Assembly (NCBI GenBank): GCA_023391175.1
Contig: JAEWBL010000433.1
Span: forward strand, 1-8,536
Source: Pseudomonadota bacterium
Lineage (GTDB): Bacteria; Pseudomonadota; Alphaproteobacteria; Rhizobiales; Xanthobacteraceae
Length of the DNA: 8,536 nt
Direction: 5' to 3'
Below the pieces are notes generated by a model, which worked only from the letters and a program-made list of their open reading frames with translations, had not been told where the DNA came from and did not search any database. Position 1 is the stretch's first letter. The number at the start of each line of letters is the position of its first letter. Positions 1 through 5,860 of the stretch are shown here, piece by piece. A program made the translations under genes and the position numbers.

Positions 1-399
1 GTCGGCCACCACCTTGTCGGCCGTCACCTTGCCCACCAGCACGCAGAGCGCCGCCTGATTGGGGCCGAGGGCCGAGCTCGCCTGCTTGATGAAGTCGTCA
101 TTGATGCCGACATCGGTGAACTTGCCGGCGAGCGCGCCGGCGCCGGCACCGATGGCCATGCCGAGCAGCGGGTTGAGGAAGAGAAGGCCGACGAGCCCGC
201 CCCACAGGCCGCCGGAAGCTGCGCCCGCGACGGTGGTGTTGATGAGCTGGTGCAGCTTGATGGAGCCGTCTTCCTGGCGCACCGCAACCACGGCATCGCC
301 CAGCTCGATGAGATATTCCTTCTGGAGCTTGAGCAGCTCCTGCCGCGCGGCCTCCGCCTTGGCCTCGGAGTCATAGGCGATGATGATGAGGTCGGCCAT
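1..399 (-). CDS. DUF1269 family membrane-associated protein (3' end off left edge)
   Basis: I translated the minus strand from the ATG at 399-397. It is open for 133 codons to the window edge, so the C-terminus is missing. The N-terminus MADLIIIAYDSEAKAEAARQ and the acidic middle (RQEDGSIKLHQLINTTVAGA) match my memory of DUF1269 proteins, which are usually about 160-180 residues. Residues about 58-90 form a glycine/alanine-rich hydrophobic stretch (GGLWGGLVGLLFLNPLLGMA, then IGAGAGALAGK), a glycine-zipper type segment likely to associate with membrane. It is followed by FTDVGINDDFIKQ. A GGAG Shine-Dalgarno lies about 7 bases before the ATG (minus strand, about 407-410). The biochemical role of the family is unknown; some members are linked to stress responses. 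It diverges from the phage operon and lies on the far side of the putative attachment core, so I read it as a host gene. The family call is fairly secure, the function is not. Confidence 0.85.
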   Translation of the reverse strand, partial: MADLIIIAYDSEAKAEAARQELLKLQKEYLIELGDAVVAVRQEDGSIKLHQLINTTVAGAASGGLWGGLVGLLFLNPLLGMAIGAGAGALAGKFTDVGINDDFIKQASSALGPNQAALCVLVGKVTADKVVAD

Positions 400-912
400 C
401 TTGGTCTCCAGATCCCTGTGCGGGCATCGCATCGCGCCCGCGGCCCCCTCTACAGGCCAAGTCGCGCCGATGCGCAACCCCCTCGGAGGTGTGGCACGCC
501 TCGAAAAGCTGCAGCGCTCGTCGCACCGCTGTCATCATGGCTCGCTGCATCACCGGCGGGATCCACCGCAGCCTGAAGCGCGAGCTGTTGCAGCCGAAGG
601 ATCAGGAGGCCCGCGCCGCATCAGGACGGGCGGCGGCGATTCCGACCATCAGTCGAGGCGTGGGCTGGGGGAAGAGCAGAGCTGGACATAGGCAATGCCG
701 GAGCGCTCGAAGCCGTCCGCCGAAATCACCCGCGCCGGCAAGGCATCGCTTGGGGAAACAGGCACCCCGCGACCGCTCCTCGGCCACCCCACGCCACGCG
801 CATGGTCAACGACACCGGGAATACTACCGGACACCCCCGCACCCGGTTGGGCCGGCCGATTGAGTGTTTGCAAGGGTTTTAGGAGCTTTTGGGACTTACC
901 CGGAAGGGTAAA
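400..912. other. Intergenic stretch, no supported gene
   Basis: Several open frames cross this stretch on both strands. None has a plausible ribosome binding site, a recognisable domain or consistent codon bias. A minus-strand frame ending near 649 has high third-position GC over its last 27 codons (VISADGFERSGIAYVQLC and following) and could be a decayed gene tail, but I do not recognise it. I see no tRNA, CRISPR or clear terminator. I read the stretch as chromosomal intergenic DNA between the DUF1269 gene and the element boundary. Confidence 0.5.
896..911. repeat. Short inverted repeat TTACCC-GGAA-GGGTAA beside the att core
   Basis: Perfect 6-bp arms (896-901 and 906-911) flank a GGAA loop and end one base from the putative tRNA-derived core. 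Seen from the tRNA strand, this hairpin lies immediately after the CCA end. It could be a remnant of tRNA 3' processing or termination signals, or an integrase-related site. The stem is short and there is no T tract, so the functional reading is weak. Confidence 0.4.
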
Positions 913-928
913 TGGTGCCCAGGAGAGG
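913..928 (-). other. Putative attachment core: 3' end of a tRNA-Leu gene without its body
   Basis: On the minus strand this reads CCTCTCCTGGGCACCA. That is the 3' half of the acceptor and T stem plus CCA of tRNA-Leu as I recall it from alphaproteobacteria. The sequence to the right (929 on), where the tRNA body would lie, does not continue as a tRNA: there is no GGTTCGA T loop. Site-specific integrases that use tRNA 3' ends leave exactly this kind of fragment at the end of an element distal to the intact tRNA. The orientation implies chromosome on the left and element on the right, which agrees with phage genes lying to the right. An intact minus-strand tRNA-Leu next to an integrase gene would be expected beyond the right edge. 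The match is from memory and not computed. Confidence 0.55.
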
Positions 929-1200
929 CGCGCGGTTCCGTCTGTATTTTCAAGTACTTATGGAGACGTGGGGGACACTCTCGGCTCTTTGACAAGTATT
1001 AGCTTTTTCACGCGCCTCCCTCGCGCCGATTGCCGACGCGGGGCGCCTCATGCTGCCTGGGTGTGGATGTTCCAGCGTGGACTCGCACTTGCCTTATCCG
1101 GCAATGGCTTGCGCCTGGCTAACCTGAGCGACTTTCACGTTTTGTCCCGCGCCCGTGGCTAACCTGCCCCGCAACCCCGCTTGGGCAGTGCTCTTGCTAC
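929..1200. other. Non-coding stretch just inside the element boundary
   Basis: I find no credible gene here. The open frames lack ribosome binding sites and any domain resemblance. Two direct copies of CAAGTA (951-956 and 993-998, 42 bp apart) sit 20-70 bp from the putative core, a distance at which integrase arm-type sites are sometimes found. They are too short to be convincing alone. A small TTGCC/GGCAA inverted repeat lies around 1089-1104. Confidence 0.4.
1116..1166 (+). repeat. Direct repeat pair TGGCTAACCTG, 40 bp apart
   Basis: TGGCTAACCTG occurs at 1116-1126 and again, identical, at 1156-1166. The start-to-start distance is 40 bp, close to four helical turns. The pair lies just left of the two iteron arrays and may be a separate class of protein-binding site in the same control region. 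I found no inverted partner nearby, so it does not follow the mirror-symmetric design of those arrays. Confidence 0.55.
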
Positions 1201-1483
1201 GGAGGGTACGGAGGGTCTGCGGAGGGTTGGAAAAAACCCTCAGTGGCAAAAGACGCATTGATAACAGATAGTTGTCGGCGCCGCGGAGGGTACGGAGGGT
1301 TTCCGCGCGCATATACAATGTTTGAAGGGGTTGAGGGGCCAAGGCAAGCGCCAACAAAAAACATATACATACACGTAGCAAACCCTCCGTACCCTCCGTA
1401 GAGAGAATTATATTATTGATCTTGTTCATTTTTTTGCCACTGAGGGTTTATCTGAAACCCTCCGCAGACCCTCCGGACCCTCC
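1201..1483. repeat. Iteron array A: ten GGAGGGT words in a 3-2 | 2-3 mirror arrangement
   Basis: GGAGGGT occurs on the plus strand at 1201, 1210, 1221, 1285 and 1294. Its complement ACCCTCC occurs at 1382, 1391, 1457, 1468 and 1477. Start-to-start spacings are 9 and 11 (left triplet), 9 (left pair), 9 (right pair), then 11 and 9 (right triplet). Every mirrored pair is centred at 1341-1342. A further perfect 16-bp inverted repeat (ACCCTCAGTGGCAAAA at 1236-1251, complement at 1432-1447) shares this centre. The middle contains an AT-richer stretch around 1309-1320 and 1358-1372 and the asymmetric word AAGGGGTTGAGGGG at 1325-1338. Roughly one-turn phasing suggests cooperative binding of a dimeric or oligomeric protein, as at iteron origins, centromeres or multi-site operators. 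The repeats are directly visible; their role is inferred. Confidence 0.9.
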
Positions 1484-1507
1484 GCAGAGCGATGATTTGT
1501 CGAAAAT

Positions 1508-1794
1508 GACGGGTCATGATGGGTTCATGATGGGTCTGCGGGCTACCCATCATGCACTAATCGCTCGATATTCCATGCACTTATCGTTGCCATGATGGGT
1601 CATGATGGGTTTGCGCCCGCGTATGCAATGCATAAGGGGTTGAGGGGCTGCAGCTATATCTGGAACGATAATATCTATATGCGTGTATAAAATCCCATCA
1701 TGACCCATCATTCCCCAGATAGAACATTGATTTATAACGAATTAATCCCATGATGAGTTCTTTGTAACCCATCATTAAGTCATCATAACTCGTC
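1508..1794. repeat. Iteron array B: GATGGGT words with the same mirror architecture as array A
   Basis: The left triplet is GACGGGT 1508, GATGGGT 1518 and GATGGGT 1529. Next come an inverted ACCCATC at 1545 and a direct pair at 1594 and 1604. On the right are an inverted pair TCCCATC 1693 and ACCCATC 1703, a reversed GATGAGT at 1752, and the triplet ACCCATC 1767, AGTCATC 1778 and ACTCGTC 1788. All mirrored pairs are centred at 1651-1651.5. The right outer words have drifted but hold their spacing. The central AAGGGGTTGAGGGG (1634-1647) is identical to that of array A and has nearly the same offset from the inner pair (30 versus 31 bp). The sequence after the inner pair (TTTGCGCCCGCGTATGCAAT) also parallels array A. 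This is a diverged duplicate of array A with a different recognition word. It lacks evidence of coding. Confidence 0.85.
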
Positions 1795-2064
1795 ATAGTT
1801 AAGCGGATCGAGACGTTGAAGCCTTGGCGATTGGGCCTATCGACGCCGCGCCGAAGTGAGCCCCGGGGGTGGTTTTGATCTTCCACCACCCAGGCTTGGG
1901 ACCGGTGGGGGTCCATCGCGCTAGATATGGCCCATATGGGGTTTTTTCTTTGATTATCAGTTAGTTGATGCAGAATTCACCCCCATTTCGCGGGCTGGGC
2001 GTGAGCGCAATTGAGCGCAATCGGTCTCTGGTGACAGGCGCGCGGATCGGGCATCAACTGATTG
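1795..2064. other. Leader between the iteron arrays and the portal gene
   Basis: I see no complete gene in these 270 bp. An AT-rich segment at 1935-1970, containing a T6 run (1942-1947), could hold the late-operon promoter, but no confident -35/-10 pair is visible. An imperfect hairpin (GGGTGG/CCACCC around 1866-1890) and a short ATATG-GCC-CATAT hairpin before the T run are possible weak terminators. The last open frame before the portal, from 2015, encodes only about 16 codons and ends in TGA at 2063-2065, overlapping the portal ATG. It may be the remnant end of an upstream gene. Confidence 0.4.
2002..2021 (+). repeat. Perfect tandem 10-bp repeat TGAGCGCAAT x2
   Basis: TGAGCGCAAT at 2002-2011 is repeated without a gap at 2012-2021, a one-helical-turn period. 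It lies 43 bp upstream of the portal start codon. It may be an operator or activator site for the late operon. The element is short and only two copies are present. Confidence 0.5.
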
Positions 2065-3288
2065 ATGCGCAACCCGCTCCACCATATCGCCTCCTTCTTC
2101 CGGCCTGAGCGCAAGTCGCTGGCCGCGCCGGACGCGGGCTTGCTCGCGCTCTTCGGGGCGGCGACCCCGACCGCTGCGGGCGTCAGCGTCGGCCCCGGAA
2201 GCGCCCTCTCCGTCCCCGCCGTCAGCTGCGCGGTGCGCGCGATCAGTGAGGCCGTTGCCACGCTCGACGTGAAGGTTGTCCGCAGCTCGGGCGGCGAGGC
2301 GACCGAGGTTCCGGAGCACCCCGTGGCGGTCCTCCTGAGGGACCGAGTAAACGACTGGACGCCCGGCGCCGAGTTCATCCGCGACCTCGTGGCGGCGGCA
2401 CTGGTCAGCGATCAGGGCGGCCTCGCCTGGGTCAACCGTGTGAGCGGGCGGCCGGTGGAGGTCATTGCCTATGATGCCGCTCGCCTGACGGCGCAGCGCC
2501 ACGAAGACGGCACCGGCGCCTATCGGTACTTCCTCAACGGTCGCGAGGAGCCTACGGCCAACATCATCCATCTGCGCGGTCCTTTCGGCCGCTCGCCGGT
2601 CTCGCTGGCGCGGGAGAGCATCGGGCTTTCGATGCAGCTGGAGCGCCACGCGGCGGGGCTGTTCGGCAGCGGCGCCCGCCCCGCCGGCCTGGTATCCTTC
2701 AAGGATCGCTTGCAGCCGCAGGCGATCGTGAACGCGGCCACGGCCTTCACGGCAATGCTGGAGAGCGGCAAGACCAAGGGGACGGCCTTCCTTGATGGCG
2801 GGGCGGAGTATCACCAGCTGGTGCTCTCCAGCGTGGATAGCCAGTTCATCGAGCTAACCGCCTTCCAGATTCTCCAGATCGCCCGCGCCTTCCGCGTGCC
2901 GCCGCAGATGCTTTACGACCTCTCGCGGGCCACGTGGTCGAACGGCGAGCAGATGGGGCGGGAGTTCCTCGTCTACACCCTGGAGCCCTGGCTGCGAGCG
3001 CTCGAAGGCGCCCTGCGGCTCGCGCTCTTCAGCGCAGAGGAATACCCCACGCACCGGGTGTATTTCGAGCGAGACGACCTGACCCGCGCCGACCTCGGCA
3101 CGCGCGCCGCCGCGTACTCCAGCCTGCGCGCTTCCGGCATCGTCAACGCGAATGAGGTGCGCGCCTGGGAGGGCATGCCGCCCTATGATGGCGGGGACAG
3201 CTTCGACAATCCGAACACCAGCTCGGCAGCGCCCGGCGCTGCAGCGCCGCAGGTGGATGGCGGCCGACCCGCTGATGGGGGCGCCTGA
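2065..3288 (+). CDS. HK97-family phage portal protein
   Basis: A 407-residue protein that forms the dodecameric ring at one capsid vertex, through which DNA enters and leaves; the tail connector docks onto it. The N-terminus follows the family pattern: MRNPLHHIASFFRPE, a LLALFGA segment, then SVPAVSCAVRAISEAVATLD near residues 48-68. The C-terminal half has QILQIARAFRVPPQMLYDL near residues 268-286, then WSNGEQMGREFLVYTLEPWL, and RASGIVNANEVRAWEGMPP near the end. Length is normal for Phage_portal (PF04860). I chose ATG 2065 over the in-frame TTG at 2062. ATG 2065 overlaps a TGA of an upstream frame (TGATG), but no clear Shine-Dalgarno is visible. The stop overlaps the protease ATG by one base. 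The tail (SSAAPGAAAPQVDGGRPADG) is low complexity, as is common. The terminase gene normally found immediately upstream is missing. Confidence 0.95.
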   Translation: MRNPLHHIASFFRPERKSLAAPDAGLLALFGAATPTAAGVSVGPGSALSVPAVSCAVRAISEAVATLDVKVVRSSGGEATEVPEHPVAVLLRDRVNDWTPGAEFIRDLVAAALVSDQGGLAWVNRVSGRPVEVIAYDAARLTAQRHEDGTGAYRYFLNGREEPTANIIHLRGPFGRSPVSLARESIGLSMQLERHAAGLFGSGARPAGLVSFKDRLQPQAIVNAATAFTAMLESGKTKGTAFLDGGAEYHQLVLSSVDSQFIELTAFQILQIARAFRVPPQMLYDLSRATWSNGEQMGREFLVYTLEPWLRALEGALRLALFSAEEYPTHRVYFERDDLTRADLGTRAAAYSSLRASGIVNANEVRAWEGMPPYDGGDSFDNPNTSSAAPGAAAPQVDGGRPADGGA

Positions 3289-3791
3289 TGGACCGGCTGT
3301 TCCTTGAAACCAAGATCCTCGTGAACGAGGCCGGCGCTATCGAGGGGCTGGCGTGGCCCTTCGGCACGCCCGACCGCGTGGGCGATGTGATCGAGAAGGG
3401 CGCCTTTGCTTCGGCGCGCGTGCCCCTGCCCATGCTGTTCGGCCACGATCCGAGCGACCCCGTGGGCGTCTGGACCGAGGCGATCGAGGCGCAGGACGGC
3501 CTCCGGCTCAAGGGCCGGCTCCTGGTGGAGGACGTGGCCCGCGCCCGCGAGGTGCGCGCGCTGGTGAAATCCGGTGCAGCCGGAGGCCTCTCCATCGGCT
3601 TCGTCACCAAGAAGGCCGAACCCCGCAAGGGCGGCGGCCGGACCATCAAGGCCCTCGACCTGGTTGAGTGCTCCATCGTCACCATCCCCATGCATCCCGG
3701 CGCCCGCGTCACGAGCGCCAAATCCGCCGCGGCGGCGCTTGCCATCGCCGGGGCTCTCCATCGCGCCGCTTCGGCGATCAGCAAGAGGTGA
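3288..3791 (+). CDS. HK97-family prohead protease
   Basis: A 167-residue serine protease (Peptidase U35/S78 type, PF04586). In such phages it is incorporated into the procapsid and trims the N-terminal delta domain of the capsid protein before maturation. The catalytic elements are visible: His53 in MLFGHDP, Ser102 in GGLSIGF, and Glu127 in DLVECSIVTIPMHPGARV, the characteristic beta strand after the active site. The opening LFLETKILVNEAGAIEGLAW and the DRVGDVIEKGAF turn are also typical. The size is usual for a stand-alone protease, and there is no fused scaffold domain. It starts at the base where the portal stop ends (TGATG) with no Shine-Dalgarno of its own, so translation is probably coupled to the portal gene. 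The capsid protein gene follows after two bases. Confidence 0.95.
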   Translation: MDRLFLETKILVNEAGAIEGLAWPFGTPDRVGDVIEKGAFASARVPLPMLFGHDPSDPVGVWTEAIEAQDGLRLKGRLLVEDVARAREVRALVKSGAAGGLSIGFVTKKAEPRKGGGRTIKALDLVECSIVTIPMHPGARVTSAKSAAAALAIAGALHRAASAISKR

Positions 3792-3793
3792 AC

Positions 3794-4981
3794 ATGCTTC
3801 AGGACACTGCGGCGCCGCTGGGCGTCATCGAGCGCAAGGGCGAGGAAGACGATCCCGCCGCCGCCGTCACCGCTGCCCTCGACACCTTCAGGGGCGAAGT
3901 GATCGGCCGCATCGAGAAGCTGGAGGCCGGCGCCAAGCCCGATGCCAAGGGCGATGCGGCGACGGAGACGAAGGGCTTCGACAAGCTTAACGAGCGCCTC
4001 GACAAGATCGAGGCAAAGATGAACCGCCCGGCCGGCGGCGAGCGGAAGGATGAGCCCAGCGCCGAGCGCAAGGCCTTCGCCACCTATCTGCGCCTCGGCA
4101 ATGCCGCGCCGGCAGACGAGATCAAGACACTGGTGGTGTCCTCCGATCCGCAGGGCGGCTACTTGGCGCCGGCCGAGATGAGCACCGAGTTCGTGCGCGA
4201 CCTGGTGGAGTTCTCGCCGATCCGCGCCCTCGCCGGCACGCGGACGACCGGTGCGCCTTCGGTGCAGTACCCCAAGCGCACCGGCATCACCAATGCCAAA
4301 TGGAAGGGCGAGACGCAGACGAGCGAGGCCTCCGAGCCCGGCTTCGGCCAGCTGGAAATCGTCGTCAAGGAGATGAACACCTATGTGGACATCTCCAACC
4401 AGCTCCTGGCGGACAGCGCCGGTGTGGCGGAAGCCGAGGTGAACCTCGCCCTCGCCGAGGACTTCGGCCAGAAGGAGGGCCTCGCGTTCGTCAAGGGCGA
4501 CGGCGTGCTTCAGCCCATGGGCCTCCTGAGCGATCCCGGCATCGGCTACACCGCCAACGGCCACGCGACCGCCCTTGCGGCCGATGCGCTTATCGACCTG
4601 ATCCACAAGCTCCCGGCGGCCTACCGGCAGCGCGGCACCTGGCTCATGAACGGGAGCACCCTCGCCACCATCCGCAAGCTGAAGGATGGGCAGGGCAATT
4701 ACCTGTGGCAGCCGTCCTACGCTGCGGACGTGCCCGAGACCATCCTCGGCCGTCCGGTGGTGGAGGCGGTGGACATGCCGGACGTGGCGAGCGGCGAGCA
4801 CCCCATCGTGTTCGGCGACTTCGCCACCGGCTATCGCATCGTCGATCGCCTCGCGCTCTCCATTCTGGTCAATCCCTACATCCGGGCGACGGATGGCGTG
4901 ACCCGCATCCATGCCACCCGCCGCGTCGGTGCGGGCGTGGTGCAGCCCCGCGCGCTCCGCAAGCTGAAGATGGTGCCGTGA
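3794..4981 (+). CDS. HK97-family major capsid protein
   Basis: A 395-residue capsid subunit (Phage_capsid, PF05065). Residues about 22-80 are charged and predicted coiled coil (TFRGEVIGRIEKLEAG and FDKLNERLDKIEAKM), matching the delta domain that acts as an internal scaffold and is removed by the protease. The mature fold probably begins near residue 95-112. Recognisable landmarks are LVVSSDPQGGYLAPAEMSTE near residue 113, MNTYVDISNQLLADS, the FVKGDGVLQPMGLL motif near residue 230, and a C-terminal VNPYIRATDGVTRIHATRR strand. I chose ATG 3794 because AGAGG lies 5 bases upstream and the delta domain follows directly; a longer in-frame extension from 3668 would overlap the protease. The TGA overlaps the next start (TGATG). 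No cross-link or active-site claim is made from sequence alone. Confidence 0.96.
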   Translation: MLQDTAAPLGVIERKGEEDDPAAAVTAALDTFRGEVIGRIEKLEAGAKPDAKGDAATETKGFDKLNERLDKIEAKMNRPAGGERKDEPSAERKAFATYLRLGNAAPADEIKTLVVSSDPQGGYLAPAEMSTEFVRDLVEFSPIRALAGTRTTGAPSVQYPKRTGITNAKWKGETQTSEASEPGFGQLEIVVKEMNTYVDISNQLLADSAGVAEAEVNLALAEDFGQKEGLAFVKGDGVLQPMGLLSDPGIGYTANGHATALAADALIDLIHKLPAAYRQRGTWLMNGSTLATIRKLKDGQGNYLWQPSYAADVPETILGRPVVEAVDMPDVASGEHPIVFGDFATGYRIVDRLALSILVNPYIRATDGVTRIHATRRVGAGVVQPRALRKLKMVP

Positions 4982-5310
4982 TGGCGCGCGTTGAAGTCTC
5001 CTTCTGCGAAGCCGGGAACCGTTCTGTGGAGGGAGCTTCGATGCCGGTTCTGATGGCTGGCACGATCGTCACCGAAGTCCTTTCGAGCGGCGGCGCCTCG
5101 GTCTCCACCACGACTTCGAGCATGGCCCGTAAGGGGTATGGCTTCGTTTCGATCTGGGCAGAGGTAGACGTTTGGGTGGTCATTGGCCCCTCTCCCGTCG
5201 CCCAAGTTCCCGCCAGCGGAGCTGCAGCACCGGGCGTGCGTGTCTCGGCCGGTCAGGTCTCCGACTTCGCGGTTTCCAACGGCGACAAGGTCGCTGCCGT
5301 TAACATCTGA
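4981..5310 (+). CDS. Small phage head-region protein, function unknown
   Basis: 109 residues from the ATG that overlaps the capsid stop by one base. An internal ATG at 5041 has a much better ribosome binding site (GGAGGG at 5028-5033, 7 bases upstream) and gives an 89-residue protein beginning MPVLMAGTIVTEVL. The first 20 residues of the long form look unlike a structured start, so 5041 may be the true or main start. The protein is rich in Ser, Ala, Gly and Val with alternating hydrophobic residues (YGFVSIWAEVDVWVVIGPSP, then VRVSAGQVSDFAVSNGDKVA), which suggests a beta-sandwich or beta-barrel. Its place directly after the capsid gene suggests a minor head or decoration protein. Small proteins of this style are common after the capsid gene in alphaproteobacterial prophages. 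I cannot assign a named family. Confidence 0.7.
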   Translation: MARVEVSFCEAGNRSVEGASMPVLMAGTIVTEVLSSGGASVSTTTSSMARKGYGFVSIWAEVDVWVVIGPSPVAQVPASGAAAPGVRVSAGQVSDFAVSNGDKVAAVNI

Positions 5311-5324
5311 AATGGACGGTCAAA

Positions 5325-5732
5325 ATGCGTGATCTTGCATCGAACATCGCCATCCGCGCCGTCATCGCGCCTGCGGTGGTGGCGGACAACACCGCCGCAG
5401 TGGGAGGCGTGATCGACCGGCGCGGCTTTGACAGCCTCACCTACGTGATCGCCACCGGCACCCTAGCGGATGCCGACGCCACCTTCGCCGCGCTCCTCGA
5501 GGAGAGCGACGCCTCCGGCTCCGGCTTCACCGCCGTCGCCGATGCCGACATGATCGGCACCGAGGCGCTGGCGAGCTTCACCTATGCCGATGATGGCGCG
5601 GTGCGGAAGCTCGGCTACATCGGCCACAAGCGCTACACGCGGCTCACCATCACGCCGACCGGCAACAGCGGCAGTGCGCCGCTCTCGGCCGTCGCGGTGC
5701 TCGGCCACGCCAGCGCCCGGCCGACCTCCTAG
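5325..5732 (+). CDS. Conserved phage structural-region protein, function unknown
   Basis: A 135-residue protein opening MRDLASNIAIRAVIAPAVVA. It then carries DRRGFDSLTYVIATGTL, a Thr/Ala stretch, LLEESDASGSGFTAVADADM and KLGYIGHKRYTRLTITPTGN. I recall this layout (DLASN-I opening, GF-S-TYVI-TG, L-ESD-G--FT-V, GYIG-KRY-R) from uncharacterised proteins encoded between the capsid and head-tail connector genes of proteobacterial prophages. The alternating hydrophobic pattern suggests an all-beta fold. It starts 14 bases after the previous stop with only a weak GGACGG upstream. A head decoration or minor head role is plausible by position and not shown by any motif. The third-position GC is as high as in its neighbours, so it looks native to the operon. 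Confidence 0.75.
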   Translation: MRDLASNIAIRAVIAPAVVADNTAAVGGVIDRRGFDSLTYVIATGTLADADATFAALLEESDASGSGFTAVADADMIGTEALASFTYADDGAVRKLGYIGHKRYTRLTITPTGNSGSAPLSAVAVLGHASARPTS

Positions 5733-5778
5733 GGCGCCTTCTTCTGAGGGCGCGTGGCGGCCCGTCCAATAACGGGAA

Positions 5779-5814
5779 GCCCTCCTCCATCTGGCACGTG
5801 TGGTCAAGGAGGGC
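5779..5814 (+). repeat. Inverted repeat GCCCTCCT...AGGAGGGC
   Basis: Perfect 8-bp arms at 5779-5786 and 5807-5814 enclose a 20-base loop. The right arm contains AGGAGG, a consensus Shine-Dalgarno. No start codon follows at a useful distance, so the arm probably serves structure and not initiation. Confidence 0.55.
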
Positions 5815-5860
5815 GAGGTCGCGAGTACCGGCGGTTCCGACTAGCTGCCAAGGGCTCAAC

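Noticed and set aside
649..873. Minus-strand open frame with gene-like codon use at its end
   Set aside because: Only the last 27 or so codons look coding, no start or domain is evident, and overlapping frames on the other strand are also open. It may be a gene remnant, but I cannot support it.
1094..1429. Minus-strand open frame of 111 codons across array A
   Set aside because: Its apparent repeats (EGTEG, LRTLR) are just the iteron words translated. There is no ribosome binding site, and the mirror symmetry of the DNA explains the sequence better.
1201..1794. CRISPR-like repeat array
   Set aside because: The words are 7-10 bp, occur in both orientations with mirrored spacing, and have no constant-length unique spacers, so this is not a CRISPR.
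1698..1916. Minus-strand open frame of 72 codons
   Set aside because: The C-terminal half is translated GATGGGT words (DDLMMGYKELIMG). No Shine-Dalgarno precedes the ATG and no family is recognised.
1925..1947. Intrinsic terminator (short hairpin followed by T6)
   Set aside because: The stem is only ATATG/CATAT with GGGG between it and the T run, too weak to call.
2001..2021. Resemblance of GTGAGCGCAATT to half of a lac-type operator
   Set aside because: It is better described as a tandem direct repeat. It lacks the dyad of a LacI-family operator, and no such regulator is in the window.
2062..2064. TTG as the portal start
   Set aside because: The adjacent ATG at 2065 gives the usual portal N-terminus and has the TGATG overlap seen elsewhere in the operon.
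1957..2814. Long minus-strand open frame of 285 codons over the portal gene
   Set aside because: It is antisense to a clear HK97 portal gene. High-GC coding sequence commonly leaves such open shadow frames. The translation is Arg/Ala/Gly-rich with no domain and no ribosome binding site.
3143..4912. Minus-strand open frame of 589 codons
   Set aside because: It is antisense to the protease and capsid genes, with low-complexity His/Arg/Gly/Leu composition typical of GC-rich shadow frames.
4300..4980. N-terminal extension of the frame ending at 5310
   Set aside because: It runs out of frame through the capsid gene with Arg/Gly/His-rich nonsense. The real start is 4981 or 5041.
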